Both the position numbers and the translations under genes were made by a program. Below are positions 21,630 to 32,370 of a stretch of 64,000 nt of DNA, in pieces (positions within the stretch are counted from its first letter, which is position 1; each line of letters opens with the position of its first letter). This DNA is from Pseudopithomyces maydicus (taxonomy: Eukaryota > Ascomycota > Dothideomycetes > Pleosporales > Didymosphaeriaceae), in contig JANTUC010000003.1 of NCBI GenBank assembly GCA_026873275.1, positions 682,001-746,000 of the forward strand, written 5' to 3'. The notes under the pieces were generated by a model. It had not been told where the DNA came from and searched no databases. It worked only from the letters and a program-made list of their open reading frames with translations.

Positions 21630-22354
21630 TTAAGCACCCAGCTGCTGAAGAATGAACTTCTGTCCAAGGCTCTGGGTGGAAGAGTCCATGGGATACATCA
21701 GGTGCTGCATGTTAATTCCAATACCATGCGTGGTATCGCAAACGCCATCACCCTATAGTCATGTTAGTAATCAGATCCTCCTTTTGAGGAATGACCATGA
21801 CTCACCAAAATGCAAACGTCCAGTGTCTTGGAGACCCAGTCACTGGGGATGCCTCCACCCAACATTACACTCAAGCCGTTCACGTTGCTCGTGGTCTTAC
21901 CACCCTTGTTGTCCACGTTGCAAGCCAATCCGCTCTTGTGCATTGGGTCTCCGATCAGGAAAACTCCTTTCACGGCATCGAAGCTTGCACCTGTAAGCTT
22001 AGGAAGGGCGTTCACGGTCGCAGCAGCGCCTTGGCTGTAGCCTTGAAGGATGAAGCATTGGTCAGGGTTGGACTGGAGGCCCCTCTGCACCTGATTGACA
22101 ATGTCCGCGGTACCAACAGTGGAAATTTGGCTGAAGTCGGCGGGGTATATAGTGTTGTAGATCTTGCCACCGGGAAGCTGGGATGTAATCCTGGAGTTCA
22201 TTGTGCGGAAGCCAGATGATTGACCCTGCATCTCACCGGTACCACGGGTGTTGATAATGGTGTAGGAGGTACAGGCCGCGCGCTTTTCGACATTTTCGAC
22301 AGGGGCAGCGTAGGCCGTAGCTGCAAGAATGGGTACGAAGACTGAGAAGCGCAT
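21630..22354 (-). CDS. Secreted cutinase-family esterase
   Basis: Exons 22354-21806 and 21752-21630, with a 53-bp intron (GTGAGT..TATAG), give 223 residues. A signal peptide (MRFSVFVPILAATAYAAP) is followed by a Kex2-like site (VEKR) that would release a propeptide. The alpha/beta-hydrolase core has INTRGTGE, the nucleophile elbow ILQGYSQGA and the region GDGVCDTTHGIG with QHLMY downstream, consistent with the Asp and His of the catalytic triad. Four cysteines could form the two disulfides of the family. Cutinases hydrolyse plant cutin or other esters; the TRGTGE start is closer to acetylxylan-esterase-like or non-cutin members, so the substrate is open. Both introns and length fit the family. 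Confidence 0.92.
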
Positions 22355-25186
22355 GATGTTTGTGGTTGTTGATTTAAACGAGAGACTTTGTTGAAACGAG
22401 TGTACTGGGTAGGGTTGGGATGTGTTGTCCTGGTTCTGGGGGTGGAGTTGTTGAGTCTTTATATTCCAGTAAACTCTATAGTTCCAGTGGGACCTCAGCG
22501 AGTACTGTACCAAATTTCATCATAGTTTTCAAAAAGCAACATCAATGCGTGGTCAGCCGTTGTTTCGATTATATGCCAAGGACCAAGCCTCGCTGCATCC
22601 TTTTGCTTTTTTTGTGCATGTCGTCAATGCTCCACTCGTTCCAAATCTTTGGAAATACATAGATTGCACTCACTCATGAAGATGTTCTATCTATATATTC
22701 TGATCACCTTGCCCGAGTGACATTTTCCCATGGCTTCAACATTATGCAAGCTTAGAAATCTGACCTATTGATCTACCAGATGATTGTCCCGATTGCCTCC
22801 ATCCGTGAATGCGCCATCAGCAGGTATCATCGATATTGTTCAGTGGTATCGAAAGAGTCATTTTCCATGAGGCTGCCGATTTGCCCATGATGGCGATATG
22901 AATCGCTGCCTCGGCCTCTAAAACACGCAAATGCTGCGATTGGTTGATCTTGCAAAATGTGGTGGTGAAACAGCTTTGTGTGGGTCTAGCCGAGCGAAGA
23001 GATTACGGTAGTACCGTAGCAATGCCCGAATCTATCCAAATCAGTTCTTAGGCCTAACTCTAAACTTTGACCATCGTAGTGAATTGAATCCTCCGCGGTC
23101 TTATACCCACTTTTTCGCTAACTACAACTGATAGAATAGGAGAGTATGCGCCGTTGAAAGACCTTAGTTTTGCTCCGCGGTCCGAGACTGCCGTTCCTGC
23201 CCTTTCGCCTTGTATTCGTTCTCAAACCTTGGTTAATGCTATTCCATTTTGATACTGATCGTCAACATATGAGTAAATCACTTGCGCCCGTGTGACTGTG
23301 CACCCGAGGTCGTGACGAATTTAAGTGCTTCCGAGGCCCATTGCGCAACGTGGTTTTGAAACACTTTACCCCCTGAGGTTTAGCTCAACCACTACTCGCA
23401 TGAAACGTATGGCGTCATCCCTTCTCCTATCCTCCATATTAGTGCAACACAACTTCACTTTTGTAAAAAATAGAAAAAAAAAACCCCAGATGTACATTTA
23501 CCAGTGATCTTAGGCAAAAAAAGCTAAGGTGTTACCCGCAGTTCTTCAATTTGAGGCAGGATAATATGTTTACTTACTTTCCCACCCAAAATACCCTCGT
23601 GATACAGATCTTTACTATGCATTTGTTCAAGTTAGTTGCTTTCCGGTACGACTGACTTATAGCTCTTATGTGATCATTAAATTCGTGAGGCCAGGTTTTG
23701 GGGAACATAATAAGTAAGGTTATAAAGTTGGTCACGAACTTACTCCGCACCTCGCACGTGTATAATACCTCCCACCTCTCATCCGCTTGTATCTAGAGGA
23801 ATGATTTTCTGGTCTAATACTCGATACAACCGTATTTATATTTATTCGGTTATCGAATATTGGCCTACACAAGTTGTTGACGAGGTTTTATGCAGGCAGC
23901 CTGGTTTTCGAATTTATATAACACTTCAATGTTGATCAAATTTCTTGTCATTCACAGTACAGAACAGAGTAAGGCTTCAATGTCCAAATTCGCTCCGGCG
24001 ACCCATACGTCGTAGTGCTTGATAAATCACTCACAAGCCTTTCTTATACAAAAGCGTATGGATGTCTTTTCGACGTTCCTCTATAAATGTGATTTTTTTT
24101 TGTTCTTGATCATTGATCCGAAACCCAGAAAACCCCTAACGCACAGTATTCTCCCCGTGAACTCAGAACAATTATAGCCACCTAGAACAGCTACAGCTTT
24201 CTATTCCTTCTATTCACTTGCGCCACTCCCCATAAATGCAATTTTCAGGGTGCCCCTGATTTTCATCTACCTACTCCAATCCGACCTCGCTACCGGTCGC
24301 ACGAAAGGTGTAGACAGATTATCCACAGGTAACATTAGAACCCCACAAAAGGCACCCCGCAAAAAAAAATAAAAATTACCCATTCACATGTGCACTACAA
24401 AAACTTGTATATCACACTCCAAGAGAACACCACATCGGACCCTTCCTTTCCCCGTCTCCCTTAAAATCCTCCGCGATCCTTCGGCGGGCCCCGGGGCCGC
24501 CCGCATGGCACGTGCCCGCTCTCGTCCCAAATCGTTCTTTAGCGTTTCACCCTCCGCGCTTGGCAACTATCCCTGTCCGCCAAGATCTATAAGACGACGT
24601 TACGCCTGGCGTCCGGGAGCTTGACATGCTGCAATGCGTGCTTCGGAGGAGAGCGTTAGCGCGGGTGAGGCAATATTGGTTTTTTGGGTGGAGATTTGCA
24701 TGATACCAAGAACGGTGCTGAATATCCGGTGGGAGCATGCGTGTGAGTAAGGGGGAGGTGTGCGTAAGTGTTTCGGGATATGAGTTGTTGTCGATGTTGA
24801 GGGAGGCGAAAAGAAAACAGGAGGGAGTGGCAATGCGGTTTCCGTCTGCAAGCGTACCGGTAAAATGAATCCTAGACCCTGGTAGGTTGTGTGGTTGTCT
24901 ACAGCACGTGTGAGCAAGAGAAGAGGATTGATCACTTAGTCGTTTATTGGTTTCTATGAATTTTCCACACCGGCCACTCGACAAGCCGCCCTCGATAATA
25001 GTAATAGTTCCCCACAGACATTGCTCGTAGTGTATCCATGTGACAACGTAAAATTCCCAACCGTAGAAAGGAAAAGATAGTGCGCCCGGAAAAATCAAGT
25101 CTTCCCCGCTTCCAGCCTCCCCACGCGTGCTTCTTTTTGAGAATGGGTATCAATGCCCTGCAACCAATCGTTCATCGTCGCGCCTT
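22355..25186. other. AT-rich gene-poor region
   Basis: About 2.8 kb with no supported gene. Stop codons are frequent in all frames and there are A/T runs (for example near 23470-23480). A short GC-richer patch sits at about 24480-24610. I see no transposase, reverse transcriptase or long terminal repeats. It could be relic repeat DNA, but I cannot measure RIP indices here. Confidence 0.5.
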
Positions 25187-25900
25187 TCAAACTTCAGTGA
25201 TGGCCACGAGGGTCATCTTGGGTGCCTCGGCATCCTCAACGACCTCTTCGGAGCGCTTGGCAGCGCGCTCGCCGCCAGGAGCAGCAGCACCGTTGGCAGC
25301 AGAGTTGGCAGGAACGTTGAGACCGGCGTTGACAGTGATACCGACACCAGAGCCTTCGGCACCGGTACCGAGCTCGACCTTGGGCTGGTTCTGCTGGGCC
25401 CTCTCGGCGTAGCCCAGAGCAGCGTTGAAAGAGTTGATGTCACGCTTGATCCACTCGACGGCGGCGGCTACGGCGTCAATGTGAGCGGACTCGGTGGGCT
25501 CGGGAGCGGGAGCGGCGTTGCGCTTGAGGATCTTGTTGATGTCACGGACGAGGTTGCCTCGCTTTGCTGCTTCGCCCTCAGCTGGTTGTTCTTGTTGTTG
25601 CTCGCCCTGCGGGGCGGCTTCACCTTGCTGGGCTTCACCCTGCGCGGCTTCGCCACCCTGCTGAGCTTGCTCGGCTTCTCGTTGCTGACCTTGTCGTGCG
25701 GCTTCGCCGCCTGCTGCACCTTGCTGAGCACCCTGGGCAAGTGTTGCCATCAATTCGGACGCACCTGCTGCGCCCGCAGCTCCCAGTGATATTTCACCAT
25801 CACCGACTACCAGGGCAGGGGAGTAAGCACCCAAGTTGATGTTGAGGGGGACGGCGCCGACGGCGGCAACGAGGGCGAGGAGGACAGTGTGGGAAAGCAT
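25187..25900 (-). CDS. Secreted low-complexity protein with Kex2 sites
   Basis: Intronless, 237 residues. A signal peptide (MLSHTVLLALVAAVGAVP) leads into VPLNINLGAYSPALVVGDGE. A central segment of about 70 residues (about 55-110) is made of Gln/Gly/Ala/Glu repeats built on AQQG and GEAAQGE. At least four dibasic KR sites follow (EAAKR, KILKR, WIKR, RAAKR), separating segments of roughly 10-75 residues. Family knowledge: Kex2-type proteases cut after KR in the Golgi, so the product may be several peptides. I do not know a named family. It sits alone in a gene-poor interval. Possible roles include a cell-wall or signalling peptide precursor; none is shown by sequence. Confidence 0.8.
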   Translation of the reverse strand: MLSHTVLLALVAAVGAVPLNINLGAYSPALVVGDGEISLGAAGAAGASELMATLAQGAQQGAAGGEAARQGQQREAEQAQQGGEAAQGEAQQGEAAPQGEQQQEQPAEGEAAKRGNLVRDINKILKRNAAPAPEPTESAHIDAVAAAVEWIKRDINSFNAALGYAERAQQNQPKVELGTGAEGSGVGITVNAGLNVPANSAANGAAAPGGERAAKRSEEVVEDAEAPKMTLVAITEV

Positions 25901-26160
25901 CTTGTCGGTTGTTGTTGTTTTTGGTATTATGAGTTAGACTCGAAAGGTGGGATGAAACAGGAAGTGAATAAACGATGTGGTGATCTTGAAAAAAGTGATT
26001 GAAAGTCTAGTCGCCCGGCGACAATTGAGACTGATTAGGATAGGTGGTTAGAAGTGAAGGTGAGTGGCCGGACTGGAGAGCAAAAAGAGTGGGCTCATTG
26101 TGGTCTTATATCGACTTGAGGCCACAGCTGGGGGGATCCAATAACCCCCGCCAAGCAAGT
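25901..26160. promoter_or_regulatory. Upstream region of the Kex2-site protein gene
   Basis: The interval directly before the ATG, purine-rich on the plus strand (pyrimidine-rich on the coding strand), as is common in fungal leaders. No TATA box is certain. Confidence 0.35.
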
Positions 26161-27500
26161 CCCGCCGTTTGAAGGCGAGCTTGAAACTTCTGTGACGCCG
26201 AGCCAAGAGTGTGAATTCGAGCATGGTCTACATGCCGGATGCATGCTGGAGAAAGGCGTGGGAGGACGCCAAGGCGCTCCGGCCGTTTGAAGTCAGCTCG
26301 AAACTTTTGTGATGCCGCGCCAAGAGGGCTTCGCCCTCAGGCGAGGAAGGACGTGCAAGGCCACGAGTGCCAAAGTGGGCCAGCCCCGAGGTCTGGATCA
26401 TGGCGAGTGGACCAGCTTTGGGGCGTTGGGGGGCACAGATGCTGTCGCGCCGAAGCACACCTACGCCATGGGGTAAGTCACTGCTCATCAACGAGAGCGT
26501 TTGTTTCCAGCGGGCTGGACCGGTCGTTTGGAAAGGTGCAGGAGGCTCCCTCCGCCGTGCGAGAAGCCGCTGCATGTGAGATGCAACGTGAATCTCTTTG
26601 GGCCACCTGGGCCTCCGCGACCCCTTGGGCGACCACCACCTGGACAGGTGCATGAAGACCGAGGGTCGTGTACCGAACAGATTAGCGGCCGATGCAATAT
26701 GCTGGATGCTACCCGTTGCCAAGTACGTTAGGAAGGAAGAAGCAGCCGCCAGCCGTTCTTGGAGGCGACAAGCAGTGTCCAGCGGACCTCAAGCTTGGTG
26801 TGCGTGAACGGGAGCAGTGGCACACTTGGCGGCCATTCTCCACACGCGTTCGCAATGGCCGGGGAAAATGAGGACGGCGGATCGGCCGCTGGACGCCTCG
26901 AGCTTCGCACATCGAAGCTTCTGTCGAGACGCGCAGTGTGTTGGCCAAGCGACGCGACGAAAGGCTTTTGCAGAGTAAGACGGCGGCTCCTCCAATGAGA
27001 GTTTGAGGCCCCCAGCGGCGCACGAGCGAAGCCTGGCCTTGGCTGTCCGCGAGTCTGCACGCGTCGCAGAGATGCGACGAGGAATTCCTTGGCCCGCCCC
27101 GCAGGCCCACCCTCCGCGGGAAACCAGGGTGACGCCTGTGAGTGAATGCGTCGCAAGGGAACTGTTGACGCGGACGTGACGAGCTCTGCCTTAGGCTGTC
27201 TCAGCCTGTCGACACCAGGAAATCCCGCATGCCAACTGCAGCGAAGAATCACCCTGAGCGCGTATGCAAAAACCCCAGTCTGATGTCGGTATTTGGAGTG
27301 CCCAGGTGGGAGGTGAATGCAGGAAACGTGGGATGGGTGAGGGAGCAGAACCTCACCCGTCGACCCCCGTTTTGTTCGTCCTGCCCTTCCTGTCTCCTGC
27401 ATGTCCGAAGTGACATTCGACATCTTGGCAGCGACACTTTCTTTTGCGGTAGACATACGCACTTGAATGCTGTTGTGCGACACGCCTGTTGCAGCGGACT
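26161..27500. other. GC-rich block without a recognisable gene, repeat-bearing
   Basis: About 1.3 kb visibly richer in G and C than its surroundings, with long open frames on both strands (for example minus 27483-26728) that show no family resemblance and mostly lack good starts. It carries a diverged direct repeat (26164-26209 and 26282-26326) and several short-loop inverted repeats (26324-26338, 26897-26928, 27062-27079, 27335-27358). It could be a degraded repeat, a structured RNA or a lineage-specific gene; the sequence does not decide. Confidence 0.5.
26164..26326. repeat. Diverged direct repeat, two copies of about 45 bp
   Basis: Copy 1 (26164-26209) and copy 2 (26282-26326) both start GCCGTTTGAAG and end GCCAAGAG, with about 85% identity by eye and a start-to-start distance of 118 bp. 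The pair marks the left part of the GC-rich block. Confidence 0.7.
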
Positions 27501-29306
27501 TTGTTCTTTCTTGCCGATCCCTGATATCGCCACAGCCTCTATGTAGGTACAGTGCTCACTGAGGGGCAATATACTCTGCATCTCAATGATCGACAAGCAT
27601 AGATGACATCCCTTGAACTCCTGGGCAATCCTGACAACTGTGGAGAAGGTCCACTGCCCAGAAGTCCTCCACATGTTGCCCCGTTACTGCGTCCAAGAGA
27701 CCGTGCAACTCTCTTGGTCCTGTTAGCATGTTGCTTGGTAGTTTCCAAGAGCTGTGAAGACGTAGCCCGACAGAAAGTGCAGCGCTAGTCGAACAGTAAA
27801 GCCCTTGGCTCTGATAAGCCACCCTTTAAGCCACCCTTTAAGCTCTCCCTTTGCCCCTGGCAAATTTGCTTCTTGATCCCTTGTCCTTCGAACCTATGCT
27901 ATGCGAAATTTTCAGCCTCATCACCTTTCAGCTTGCAGCATCTTTCTGTGATTCACCATACTAGGCGTGGTGCCAGCCATACTCTTACGAACTTGATCGT
28001 TACGACAGTTGGGTCACCTTGCAAACACTGCCATGGCAGCAGATTACATGTACTGTTCTGCTTGTTAGTACGTACTTCAGGTCAAGCTGAACTCTGTCTA
28101 CCACGCCCCATTGTCTTGTGCAGCCAAATATTGCTGTTTATACGAGAATAGCATATCACCAGCGTTGTCGACCTTCTGATAATCAATCGAGCGGAGCATG
28201 CTTATGACCAATCATGCTGGGGTCCTAATGGAAAACTATGAGATCTTAAAAACGATAATTGAAAGACTGACAATATGGGACTTTAATAAAGAACGATTTA
28301 GATACCTGCTCACGCTATTACTCGAAGCTAAACACGCTCTACAACCCAGCAAGTCAACACCACCCGCCGACGTCGAACCGTTCCGAGGAAATCATATTCT
28401 TGTGTCTGGAGACAATTTCACTTTAAGTTCATGGAGGAAGTGCTCGTTCGCGAACAAGGAATTGGAGTGTTGCATGAGTACAACCTACGATAGATTGGGT
28501 AACTTAGAAATGGGGTGAGCCTTCTATCCTAGTTCTAGCATCTATCGCATGAGGATACCACCATGCATGCTTCATCTCCACGATCACTATCGCCTGTGCA
28601 CGCCGAAAAGAAATATCTCTTGTTACTAGACTGCTAGGCTGCCCAAGACTTCCATGATAGTTGCAGTCTGTCAGATTATGCTTATATCTCTCAGTGTCCC
28701 GCCCAAAACATCTAAAACTGGGTCATCTTCCGATTAGCTCGTTTCTCATGCTTGTCCGCTTCGTAGGTAAAAAATTCAACCCGTAAATCTTTCAAGAAGC
28801 TTGCTAGTTCTTTCTCGTGTGTGCTGTTTGTTTGGTTATCAATCCAGCCATAGATTGCGCTGCAGCGACCTTATTTCTCGTCCTAATATATCGATATGGA
28901 AATTTTCCAGCTTTTAAGAATGTGGTGTCATCGATAGTGGAAGAAGTACTAGGTAATTCATGGATAATCAAACGTGGTAGTGAACAATAGCTTTATGGTT
29001 CATTTTTCCTGCACTTTCCAAGTGGCAATTGCCCGCAAAGTTTTAGTGCCCTCGAAAAAGAAAATGTCGTGAACCAATATGGAGGAAAGAATGATACTGA
29101 TGCTGCGCTGCCCTGTCACGATGCGTGTAGTCTAGCACCAATGTCTTAGCAGCAACTAGATCCACAACCCCGCAGCCCCACCCTTGAGCCGTACAAATTT
29201 TAGGAAAACACAGAATCAAGAGTTACTCGACCTGCAATGATGGTGTTACACATCAAAACAAGTCTTCATAATGTTATAGCATGCTCAAGCTTCCATCAAA
29301 TCAAAC
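27501..29306. other. AT-rich gene-poor region with a small tandem repeat
   Basis: No supported gene. A 12-bp unit AAGCCACCCTTT occurs twice in tandem at 27816-27839, followed by a degenerate third copy to 27852. A 106-codon ATG frame lies at 28198-28518 and is listed separately as doubtful. Confidence 0.45.
28198..28518 (+). CDS. Hypothetical small ORF, doubtful
   Basis: 106 codons from an ATG, preceded closely by further AT-rich sequence. The product is hydrophilic with a Leu-rich helix (RFRYLLTLLLEAKHAL) and four cysteines near the C-terminus. I recognise no family, signal peptide or intron. It may be a chance frame; codon use looks unbiased. Kept because it is the only ATG frame of this length between the GC-rich block and the tRNA. 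Confidence 0.2.
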   Translation: MLMTNHAGVLMENYEILKTIIERLTIWDFNKERFRYLLTLLLEAKHALQPSKSTPPADVEPFRGNHILVSGDNFTLSSWRKCSFANKELECCMSTTYDRLGNLEMG

Positions 29307-29392
29307 GGCTCGGTGGTGTAGTTGGTTATCACGTCAGTCTAACATTCGAGTTAGGCCACTGAAGGTCCCGAGTTCAAACCTCGGCTGAGTCA
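29307..29392 (+). tRNA. tRNA-Val(AAC) with a 12-nt intron
   Basis: Acceptor stem GGCTCGG (29307-29313) pairs with CTGAGTC (29385-29391), discriminator A at 29392, with two G-U pairs. The anticodon stem TCAGT pairs exactly with ACTGA, and the T stem CCGAG with CTCGG around the loop TTCAAAC. The anticodon loop is CT-AAC-A, then a 12-nt intron TTCGAGTTAGGC at the canonical position one base after the anticodon, then C. The intron GTTAG can pair with CTAAC of the loop, as usual for tRNA introns. The A box (TGGTGTAGTTGG) and B box (GAGTTCAAACC) are good. CCA is not encoded, as expected for a eukaryote. Confidence 0.92.
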
Positions 29393-29898
29393 ATTCGTTT
29401 CGCTACGATTCGCTCCTGTTCTGCGTTTAATTCGCAGCTTCTCTTTTTGCCTTTTTCTTGATTGATACTCTCCTCTCTCTGATCATATCAATTGGGTTTG
29501 TGGAGAAATCGATTTTTTTTGGCCTCAGAAAGTAGGCTACTGGAAGTCCCCCGCCTGCGTCTGTACGGATGTACACAGTGCTAGCTATGCTGTTGAAAAG
29601 AGAGTACAGTTTTTGCTTGTAGAGATCGAGAGAGAGCGCAACGATCAAGTGTGTAAACATGTGAAACAATGAGAGCATGTGAAGCAAATTCCTCAAAGGG
29701 TTTCGTGTCTATAACAGTTTATAGTATACATGTTGTTGGATATTGAGAATCGTGATCATACACTACGTGACAACTCTACTCCCGCCTGAATCTCCATTTC
29801 AACAACAGTAGCCAAGGTTCGACACCTCACTTCCGCCCTCAACTCCGTTGTCCCCCTTCTATCGTGATTTTCATGTCATGTATACTCACTGTGTCGCT
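29393..29898. other. Intergenic after the tRNA
   Basis: Short T runs follow the tRNA (for example near 29450) and could end Pol III transcription. A minus-strand 89-codon frame (29696-29427) has no recognisable family. Confidence 0.4.
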
Positions 29899-31071
29899 TT
29901 AAGCAACCTTGTATCTCCTGGTAATACGTGTGGTGGGGATTGGTATGTTTCTTCCGACGCTTCTCTTCGTATCACATGGGTTCTTGTTTTTGTTGCGAGC
30001 GTCCTTCCCGCTCTTCTCGTTCTTCTCACTCTTCTCACTCTTCTCACTCTTCTCACTCTTCTCACTCTTCTCACTCTTCTCACTCTTCTCACTCTTATCA
30101 TTGTTGTTGTTCTTCCCCTTACTCTGGTCGTCCTTGTTTTTGTTCTTGCCACCCTTGTTCTCGTTCTTATTGCATGGGCTGTTGTTTTTCTTACTGTCGT
30201 TCTTCTCGCTCTTGTCGCTCTTATTGTTGTTCTTGCCGTCCTTGCCCTTGTTCTGATTGTCGTTGTTTTTACCGTCTTGGCCCTTGTTCTTGTTGTCGTT
30301 GCTTTTGCCGTCCTTGCCCTTGTTCTTATTATCCTTATTTTTGTTGTTGTTCTTGCTGTTGCTCTTATCACATGGATTTTTGTTTTGATTCTTGTCATTC
30401 TTGTCGTTCTTGTTGGCATTCCCTTGCTTCTGGTCTGCTTTACCGGCGCTTGCAGCGGCAGTATTGCAAGGAAGCTTTGCCGCAGCAGTGGTGGTAGAGG
30501 CAGCAACTGCGGCGGCAGCGGTAGTAGCATTGGGTGTAGCCTTTCCGTTGCCAGCGAGATTACAAGGTACAGCAGCAGCGGTCGCATTAGCAGTGGCGGT
30601 CGCGTTAATCGCAGCAGTTGCGTTAGCAGCAGCAGGAGGAGTCACGGCACTAGCCGTTTGATTGTTCGATGCTCCGGTATTCCCTTGGCCAGCGGTATCA
30701 CACTGAGCTGTTCACAACGTCAGTCACTCTTGGGTGTGCTCAGGTGCTCAAGTCATTGACTTACTCTTTTGGTCCGCACATGCAGACACACTCAGTGTTT
30801 TGTCTCCACCATTTGCTTTGTTGGCACAAGCATTGAACTGTTGGTCACAGCTCCTTTGGAGTGCAGCTGAAAGGTTGACGAACGTGTCACCCTTGACCTG
30901 AAATTTACGATCGGGGTTACCGGAATCAGTGATTGGCGTGGCAGCAACACCACCAAGCGCCCCAGCAAAGGTCTGAAAGTTCTGACCCTGACGTTTTGCA
31001 AGAGCATATCGGGGAGCCGGCGCCCCGAGAGCCGATACAAGGAGGACGGAAAGAATGGCAGCAGTCTTCAT
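29899..31071 (-). CDS. Secreted Lys/Asn-rich low-complexity protein
   Basis: Exons 31071-30765 and 30707-29899, joined over a 57-bp intron (GTAAGT..ACAG), code for 371 residues. A signal peptide (MKTAAILSVLLVSALGAP) is followed by a KR site and a compact domain of about 90 residues with conserved Cys (RSCDQQFNACANKANGGD, then SACADQKTQCD), a pattern seen in fungal secreted or cell-wall proteins. Then an Ala/Thr/Asn-rich stretch carries possible glycosylation sites, and a long Lys/Asn/Asp-rich tail carries SEK repeats encoded by the minisatellite at 30022-30093. Short PCD/PCN Cys-containing motifs recur in the tail. Function unknown; the highly charged tail could bind cell-wall polysaccharide or nucleic acid. 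Confidence 0.82.
30022..30093. repeat. 9-bp tandem repeat (8 units) inside a coding region
   Basis: CTTCTCACT is repeated eight times without change, encoding Ser-Glu-Lys on the minus strand. Being a multiple of three, copy-number change would keep the frame, so length may vary between strains. Confidence 0.92.
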
Positions 31072-32370
31072 CGTTAACGATATCTGGGATTGTATTCAAA
31101 AGATGGTGGGTAATATAATATAAAAAATGAGGGTATAATAAAGATCGAAAGTCGATAAAGAGTGACCAGACTCAAAGAATGTATTTGCGCAATGGCAATA
31201 GAAAAAGAAGGAACCTTCGAATAGAAGTTGGCGTGCGTGGTGAACTTGCATGTTCATAGCGGTATACTTATACCTTCAGCTGCCTACACGTGGGAGCGTC
31301 ATTTCCGCCGAGGCTCCTATCGACACCCCTCTCTATACGCGAACCGCATATTCCAGACCATTGAAGACAGCCACAATTACTCCTACAGCCCCTGCGTCAT
31401 TGAAAATGTTCAGTTATTCCGCGCCGTAGTCCAGAACAGGTGGGCCGAACAGTACTAAGCTTTGTCCGAGCGCAAAGCTTGATCATGATGGACCAATGGT
31501 GACAATAGGTAGTCTGGAGATTGGCCACTATGAAGCTTAATCGTGTCTGAGAGTGGGTTTGGGGTTGTGTGGGTGAGATCTGAGGGGTACTTTGGTGTTT
31601 CGGGTCGTTGTCCAGATTCCTGGTACGTGGTAGAACAACAACCCAGGTAGTCTGCATTAGATGGGCGACATGAAGTATCGCGCCACAAAGACATTTCATC
31701 TCATCGCGTAGATGGATGGTTATTTAACGGTGTGTAACCTGTTCTATCTAGAACTAAGCAGAACTGTGAGGAACGTAATCTGTGGTGGTGTCTACACATC
31801 GCTTCGACCCCTGTCAGCGATCAGACGCATTCTGAGGCATTTTATGAAGGGAAAGCACCGCAACTTCAACAATGCAACACCCGACCAACCCCGTCACTCA
31901 ATCTGCCGCCGTCGCGATCATTCTGTACGCGGCGCCTCCAGCTATGGAAGCTGATAGAATACCGCAAAAAATAAAACCTGCTTAGGCAGTGAATTAGTGC
32001 GAAATCAATTACTCCGTCGTCGGGTGAATTGACTGATTGATGCACGGTAAAACCATGAATTGCGCTTCCGCACACTACCAAAACCGAAGTAGAGGAGCCA
32101 TTACCCGATAAAGCTACGGACTCGGTGTAATAGCCCAAAATTTGAAGACCGGGTTGTGCCAATCATATCGTATGACTAGCTATATGATTAGCTATGCAAC
32201 TACCTAACAAGTACACTGATTATCTCGACATACGCAAAACAACATCACATGAGCTGTTGATCAACTGATATTTCTTCTAAACATATTCGCCTTTTCTGTA
32301 TGGCTGTCTCCTTCTTATCAGTAGGACAAACATGCAACGTAGACTGACGTCTCGATTATTTCCCGTCTAA
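31072..32370. other. Intergenic, no supported gene
   Basis: About 1.3 kb. Frames on both strands (for example 31699-31397 minus, 31712-31954 plus) have no recognisable domain. The part next to 31071 is the promoter of the Lys/Asn-rich protein gene and is A-rich. Confidence 0.5.

Noticed and set aside
16146..22354. Secondary-metabolite gene cluster
   Set aside because: No polyketide synthase, peptide synthetase, terpene cyclase, P450 or cluster regulator is present anywhere in the window.
22355..25186. Degenerate transposon
   Set aside because: AT-rich and gene-poor, but no terminal repeats, target duplications or transposase or reverse-transcriptase remnants could be recognised. A dinucleotide RIP index would be needed.
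26728..27483. 251-codon minus-strand frame in the GC-rich block
   Set aside because: Rich in Arg/Ser/Pro without a domain or intron pattern, and long frames on both strands are expected in GC-rich DNA. Left as an uncertain region.
30022..30093. CRISPR-like regular repeat
   Set aside because: Contiguous 9-bp units without spacers, in a eukaryotic coding region.
29848..30759. 303-codon plus-strand frame, extremely hydrophobic (Leu/Val-rich)
   Set aside because: It is the antisense of the Lys/Asn-rich secreted protein gene. The minus strand has a signal peptide and a canonical intron, and the hydrophobicity is just the complement of AAG/AAC-type codons.
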